Source: Pseudomonadota bacterium
Lineage (GTDB): Bacteria; Pseudomonadota; Gammaproteobacteria; Competibacterales; Competibacteraceae
NCBI GenBank assembly: GCA_018262135.1
Contig: JAGTSD010000039.1
Coordinates: forward strand, 1 to 11,225
Reading direction: 5' to 3'
Length of the DNA: 11,225 bases
Shown here: piece after piece, positions 8,052 through 11,225 of the stretch
How positions within the stretch are numbered: position 1 is the first letter of the stretch
Layout of the letters: each line of letters opens with the position of its first letter
Translations under genes and position numbers: made by a program
The notes under the pieces: generated by a model
Told to the model about the DNA's origin: nothing
What the model saw: only the letters and a program-made list of their open reading frames with translations
The model's database searches: none

Positions 8052-9301
8052 CCCATGCTCTCCTCCCCGGCCAGCCGCGCCAGCAGGTCCGACTCCACCT
8101 CGCCCAGCAGTTCGAGCAAGCCGTCAGCCTCGTCCAGACCCAGGCCGGCGCGCGATTCCGTTGGCAGCTTTTGCAGCAATTCGCCCAGCGCCTCGCCGGC
8201 CACAGCGCGCAGCAGAGCTTCATCGGCGGCGAACCGGCGCAATTCGCGCACCAGCAAGCCAATGGGATCGTCGCGTTCGGCGATGCGGTCCAGATCGAGT
8301 TGCGGGCGGGTGCGAAACTCGATTTTCTCGATCCAGGCCCGACCATTCGAGGCCTCGATGGCGACGCTACGCAGTTCCTGCTCCACCGATTCAGGTTGCG
8401 CCGCCAGCCGGCGATGCAGGGGACCGCTGCCCCGCACCTGCACCCGCACCGCCAGCGCACGGTCTCCCACTTCAGCCAACCGTTGCCGCAAATCCAGCAT
8501 GGCCGCTTCCAGCAGCGCCTCCAAGTCCGGCAGGCCGCCGATATCGAGCGCCAGCGTCTCCCAGCGCATGACATCCAGCGGGATAGCCTGGTGGATGATT
8601 TCCCCGTCCTCGACCGTCACCAGCGCGCAGCCCTTGGGGCCGGTTTCACGGATGTGCCGGCCCTGAGTGTTGCCCGGATAAACCACCCACGGTTCGCGGC
8701 ATACCACTTCGGCGGCGTGGATGTGGCCGAGCGCCCAGTAGTCGTAGCCCTTGCCGCGCAGCACATCCAGGGTGGTTGGCGCGTAGGGGTCATGGCCGGG
8801 GCGGCCGTCGAGCGAGGTGTGCAACAGGCCCAGGTTGAAGCAGCCAGTAACCGGGGTCGGATAGCCGGCCGCCAGATCAGCTGTCACGACAGCGGTGGCG
8901 AAGCTTTGGCCGTGCAGCGCCACGCCGAGATCGTCGAAGACTTTGGTTTCAGGCCGGGCATCCGCCAGCAAATGGACGTTTTTGGGCAGGCGCAGGCTCT
9001 TGGTAATCCGGCTGGCAGCATCGTGGTTGCCGCGCACGAGAGCGACGGCAATCCCCTCCTCGGCCAGTCGGGTCACGCCCTTGGTGAAAAACAGTCCGGC
9101 ATTGTGATCGAGCCAGTCACCGTCGTAGAGATCGCCAGCGATGACGACCAGTTCCACCTGTTCCTGGAGGGCGACGGCGATCAGATTGTCGAAGGCGTGG
9201 CGAGTCGCACCCCGCGCTTCCTCAACTGGAGCACCCTCGTAGCGGTCGAGCCCACGGAGTGGGCTGTCGAGGTGCAAGTCAGCAGCGTGCAGGAAGCGCA
9301 T
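8048..9301 (-). CDS. yhaO: YhaO-like DNA repair exonuclease (SbcD/Mre11-type metallophosphoesterase)
   Basis: This is a calcineurin-like metallophosphoesterase nuclease, probably Mn-dependent, expected to work with the downstream YhaN-like ATPase as SbcD does with SbcC. It is 417 aa. All metal-site motifs are present: DLH (8-10), GDLYDGDW (56-63), GNHD (91-94), LLHTSLDG (159-166, His161) and GHIH (192-195). YPGNTQGRHIRE (208-219) follows and is characteristic of the YhaO subgroup. Residues beyond about 240 form a less conserved helical C-terminal part, likely the ATPase-contact region. The protein is soluble with no signal peptide. ATG 9301 is the natural start because MRFLHAADLHLD begins the fold at once, but no good ribosome site precedes it. 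It is first in a two-gene unit; the exoribonuclease gene yhaM that accompanies the pair in Bacillus is absent here. Confidence 0.95.
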   Translation of the reverse strand: MRFLHAADLHLDSPLRGLDRYEGAPVEEARGATRHAFDNLIAVALQEQVELVVIAGDLYDGDWLDHNAGLFFTKGVTRLAEEGIAVALVRGNHDAASRITKSLRLPKNVHLLADARPETKVFDDLGVALHGQSFATAVVTADLAAGYPTPVTGCFNLGLLHTSLDGRPGHDPYAPTTLDVLRGKGYDYWALGHIHAAEVVCREPWVVYPGNTQGRHIRETGPKGCALVTVEDGEIIHQAIPLDVMRWETLALDIGGLPDLEALLEAAMLDLRQRLAEVGDRALAVRVQVRGSGPLHRRLAAQPESVEQELRSVAIEASNGRAWIEKIEFRTRPQLDLDRIAERDDPIGLLVRELRRFAADEALLRAVAGEALGELLQKLPTESRAGLGLDEADGLLELLGEVESDLLARLAGEESMG

Positions 9302-9349
9302 GGTGCGGAGTATCTCGAAGGTGGCCCAGCAGAGGCGTGAACAGGAGGT

Positions 9350-9391
9350 GCAGCGCGGGACGCGGACCGGACGACAGGTATCCCGCGCCGC
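9350..9391 (-). terminator. Inverted repeat after the VOC gene, weak terminator candidate
   Basis: GCGCGGGA (9353-9360) and TCCCGCGC (9381-9388) are a perfect 8-bp inverted repeat. One mismatch and two more pairs extend it to 9350 and 9391, around a 20-nt loop. It begins 7 nt beyond the VOC stop and fills most of the 96-nt gap before yhaO. No T-run follows on the minus strand, so it could be a poor terminator, an RNA-processing hairpin or chance in GC-rich DNA. Confidence 0.3.
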
Positions 9392-9397
9392 TTGGTT

Positions 9398-9874
<477 letters not shown>

Positions 9875-9878
9875 AGGG

Positions 9879-9885
9879 ACCTCCT
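9879..9885 (-). promoter_or_regulatory. Strong ribosome binding site of the VOC gene
   Basis: On the minus strand AGGAGGT is followed by 4 nt and then GTG at 9874. This near-perfect Shine-Dalgarno fixes the start at 9874 rather than at ATG 9937, whose upstream extension is repeat DNA. Confidence 0.85.
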
Positions 9886-9895
9886 GATGGTTATT

Positions 9896-9934
9896 CCCCT
9901 CTCCCCTTGTGGGAGAGGGGCTGGGGGTGAGGGG
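9896..9934 (-). repeat. Dispersed-type palindromic repeat in the VOC gene leader
   Basis: CCCCTCTCCC (9896-9905) and GGGAGAGGGG (9911-9920) form a perfect 10-bp stem with loop CTTGT. They are followed by a G-rich flank, CTGGGGGTGAGGGG (9921-9934). Elements of this look are scattered in many copies in proteobacterial genomes and are often mis-translated as [16 protein letters not shown] peptides, as happens here. Only one copy is in the window, so its dispersion is known from elsewhere, not shown. The hairpin ends 10 nt before the Shine-Dalgarno of the VOC gene and would lie in its mRNA leader. Confidence 0.75.
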
Positions 9935-9952
9935 CAAAGTAAAGACCTCTTC

Positions 9953-9980
9953 AGTATGTCATTCCACTTCCTGATTGCAA
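9953..9980 (-). promoter_or_regulatory. Candidate sigma-70 promoter for the VOC gene
   Basis: On the minus strand TTGCAA (9975-9980) and CATACT (9953-9958) are separated by 16 nt; each matches consensus at four of six positions. Transcription would start near 9946 and carry the palindromic repeat into the leader. This is a weak prediction by eye. Confidence 0.3.
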
Positions 9981-10034
9981 CCATGTCATGACCCTTCTCG
10001 TATTTCCCTACCGAGAATCGGGCGAATCTTCGGT

Positions 10035-10040
10035 TATACT
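10035..10040 (+). promoter_or_regulatory. Candidate -10 box of mutA
   Basis: TATACT matches the sigma-70 -10 consensus at five of six positions and lies 48 nt before the mutA ATG. No good -35 hexamer is seen 16-18 nt upstream (the area around 10012-10017 reads CGAGAA), so an activator or a different sigma factor may be needed if it is used. Confidence 0.35.
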
Positions 10041-10077
10041 TTCGCGGTATTGTCCACCCCTCGCATTTCGATCCACT

Positions 10078-10082
10078 GGAGG
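10078..10082 (+). promoter_or_regulatory. Ribosome binding site of mutA
   Basis: GGAGG lies 6 nt before ATG 10089. It selects 10089 over the in-frame ATG at 10083, which directly abuts the site. Confidence 0.8.
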
Positions 10083-10088
10083 ATGCGC

Positions 10089-11225
10089 ATGTCGAACCCA
10101 AAACAAGCGGACGCGGCCACCCCGACGTTCGATGAATTCCCCCCAACCCCCTACGAGGAATGGCGCCGGGCCGTTGATAAAGCCATCAAGGGCGCGTCGT
10201 TCGAAAAACGGCTGATCACCAAGACCTACGAGGAGATTGATCTCCAGCCGATGTACCGGCAGGAGGACATCGCCAATCTGCCTCATTTGGACAGCCCGCC
10301 CGGTTTCGCGCCCTATCTGCGCGGCACGACGCCGCTGGGCTACGTCGCCAGCAGTTGGGATGTCGCCCAGGAACTGCCCTATGGCACGCCGGCAGCGCTG
10401 AACGAAGCCCTGCGCGCCGATCTGGAACGCGGTCAGAATGCCGTCAATCTGGTGCTCGATGCGCCCACGCTGGCCGGCGTGGATGCCGATCGGGCCGAGG
10501 CCGGCGACGTCGGTCAGGGCGGCCTGTCGATTTCCAGCGTCGCCGATCTCGCCCAGGCGCTGAACGGCGTCGATCTGGAAACCACGCCGATCTATACCCA
10601 GGCCAGTACCGGCGCCCTGACCTTCACCGCCCTGCTGGCGGCGCTGGTCCAGCAGCAGGGCAAGTCGCTGGCCAAGCTGCGCGGCGCGATTGGCATGGAC
10701 CCGCTGGGCCAATTGGCCCGCGATGGCAAGCTGCCCCGCGATCTCGACGGCGTCTACGACGTGATGGCGCAACTCGCCGCCTGGGCCAAGGCCAACGCCC
10801 CGCAGTTGCAGACGATCACCGTCCAGGGCCATCCCTATCACAACGGTGGCGCCAGCGCGACCCAGGAACTGGCCTTCGCCCTGGCGACGGCGGTGGACTA
10901 CCTGCGCGCCCTGCAGGCCCGTGGCGTGGACGTGGACGACGCTGCGCCGCGCATTCGCTTCGCGTTTTCCATCGGTTCCAACTTCTTCATGGAAATCGCC
11001 CGGCTGCGCGCCGCGCGGCTGCTGTGGGCCAAGATCGTCCAGGCGTTCGGTGGCGGCGAGGAGGCGCAGAAGATGAGCCTCCACGCCCGCACCTCGGCCT
11101 GGAATCAGACGGTTTACGATCCCTATGTCAACCTGCTGCGCGCCACCACCGAAGCGTTCTCCAGCGCGGTCGGCGGCTGCGACAGCCTGCACGTCTCGCC
11201 CTTCGACGAACTGGTCCGCACGCCG
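10089..11225 (+). CDS. mutA: Methylmalonyl-CoA mutase small (beta) subunit, 3' end beyond window
   Basis: This is the partner subunit of heterodimeric B12-dependent methylmalonyl-CoA mutase, which interconverts succinyl-CoA and (R)-methylmalonyl-CoA. The first 379 residues are visible, covering the N-terminal segment (YEEWRRAVDKAIKGASFEKRL split over 22-42) and most of the TIM barrel. Family blocks are RGTTPLG (78-84), AGDVGQGGLSI (138-148), QELAFALATAVDYLR (259-273), IGSNFFMEIARLRAARLLW (295-313), HARTSAWNQTVYDPYVNLLR (332-351) and GGCDSLHVSPFDE (362-374). The HARTS...YDPYVNLLR form is typical of small subunits; catalytic subunits read HCQTSGWSLTEQDPYNN there. The catalytic Tyr-His pair of large subunits is replaced around residues 248-249 (His-Pro), so this chain should be non-catalytic and need a MutB, probably just beyond the right edge. 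The reading frame is open to the last base. It is divergent from the VOC/epimerase gene. Confidence 0.93.
   Translation, partial: MSNPKQADAATPTFDEFPPTPYEEWRRAVDKAIKGASFEKRLITKTYEEIDLQPMYRQEDIANLPHLDSPPGFAPYLRGTTPLGYVASSWDVAQELPYGTPAALNEALRADLERGQNAVNLVLDAPTLAGVDADRAEAGDVGQGGLSISSVADLAQALNGVDLETTPIYTQASTGALTFTALLAALVQQQGKSLAKLRGAIGMDPLGQLARDGKLPRDLDGVYDVMAQLAAWAKANAPQLQTITVQGHPYHNGGASATQELAFALATAVDYLRALQARGVDVDDAAPRIRFAFSIGSNFFMEIARLRAARLLWAKIVQAFGGGEEAQKMSLHARTSAWNQTVYDPYVNLLRATTEAFSSAVGGCDSLHVSPFDELVRTP

Noticed and set aside
8171..9340. 389-residue plus-strand open frame
   Set aside because: It is the antisense shadow of yhaO, which carries every nuclease motif on the minus strand.
9343..9349. 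AGGAGGT on the plus strand
   Set aside because: It looks like a perfect Shine-Dalgarno, but no plausible plus-strand coding frame starts just after it. It falls in the gap between two minus-strand genes.
9875..9937. 21-residue N-terminal extension of the VOC protein from ATG 9937
   Set aside because: It translates the palindromic repeat ([13 protein letters not shown]) and ignores the strong ribosome site before GTG 9874.
10008..11192. 394-residue minus-strand open frame
   Set aside because: It is antisense to mutA. The plus frame matches a known enzyme with a good ribosome site, while the minus translation has no recognisable family features.

Overview
The window is about 11.2 kb of GC-rich chromosomal DNA that looks like a Gammaproteobacterium. 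The grounds are a Xanthomonas-type OpgH, a Rnk that matches the enterobacterial protein block for block, and a CCCCTCTCCC/GGGAGAGGGG repeat of a kind familiar from such genomes. A methylmalonyl-CoA mutase small subunit beside a probable epimerase would suit a propionyl-CoA-metabolising environmental lineage; the Competibacter-type relatives come to mind, but the genus is inference. I see no tRNA, rRNA, CRISPR array, transposase or prophage gene.

Left part (1-4396, plus strand): the 3' nine-tenths of opgG (periplasmic glucan protein), a small unrecognised gene at 1484-1744 whose reading frame appears broken, opgH (inner-membrane glucan glucosyltransferase) and rnk (RNA polymerase-binding regulator of the GreA/GreB C-terminal family). 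OpgG and OpgH together make osmoregulated periplasmic glucans; rnk follows 72 nt after opgH.

Middle (4494-9301, minus strand, convergent to rnk): a two-gene unit, yhaO-like (SbcD/Mre11-type metallophosphoesterase nuclease) followed by yhaN-like (very long SbcC/Rad50-type coiled-coil ATPase). They overlap by 4 nt in an ATGA and presumably form one DNA-processing complex. A stem-loop lies in the 97-nt gap between the converging rnk and yhaN ends.

Right part (9398-11225): a minus-strand VOC-fold protein, probably a methylmalonyl-CoA epimerase, is divergent from a plus-strand mutA (methylmalonyl-CoA mutase small subunit) that runs off the right edge. The 214-nt divergent spacer holds candidate promoters for both genes and a dispersed-type palindromic repeat that would lie in the 5' leader of the VOC gene. 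The pair suggests a methylmalonyl-CoA (propionyl-CoA/succinyl-CoA) interconversion locus.

No stretch over 300 bases lacks a gene. Most of the window is conventional. The points most worth a second look are the split small gene between opgG and opgH, the repeat beside the VOC gene ribosome-binding site, and the altered metal ligands of the VOC protein. I did not find a convincing new multi-gene system.
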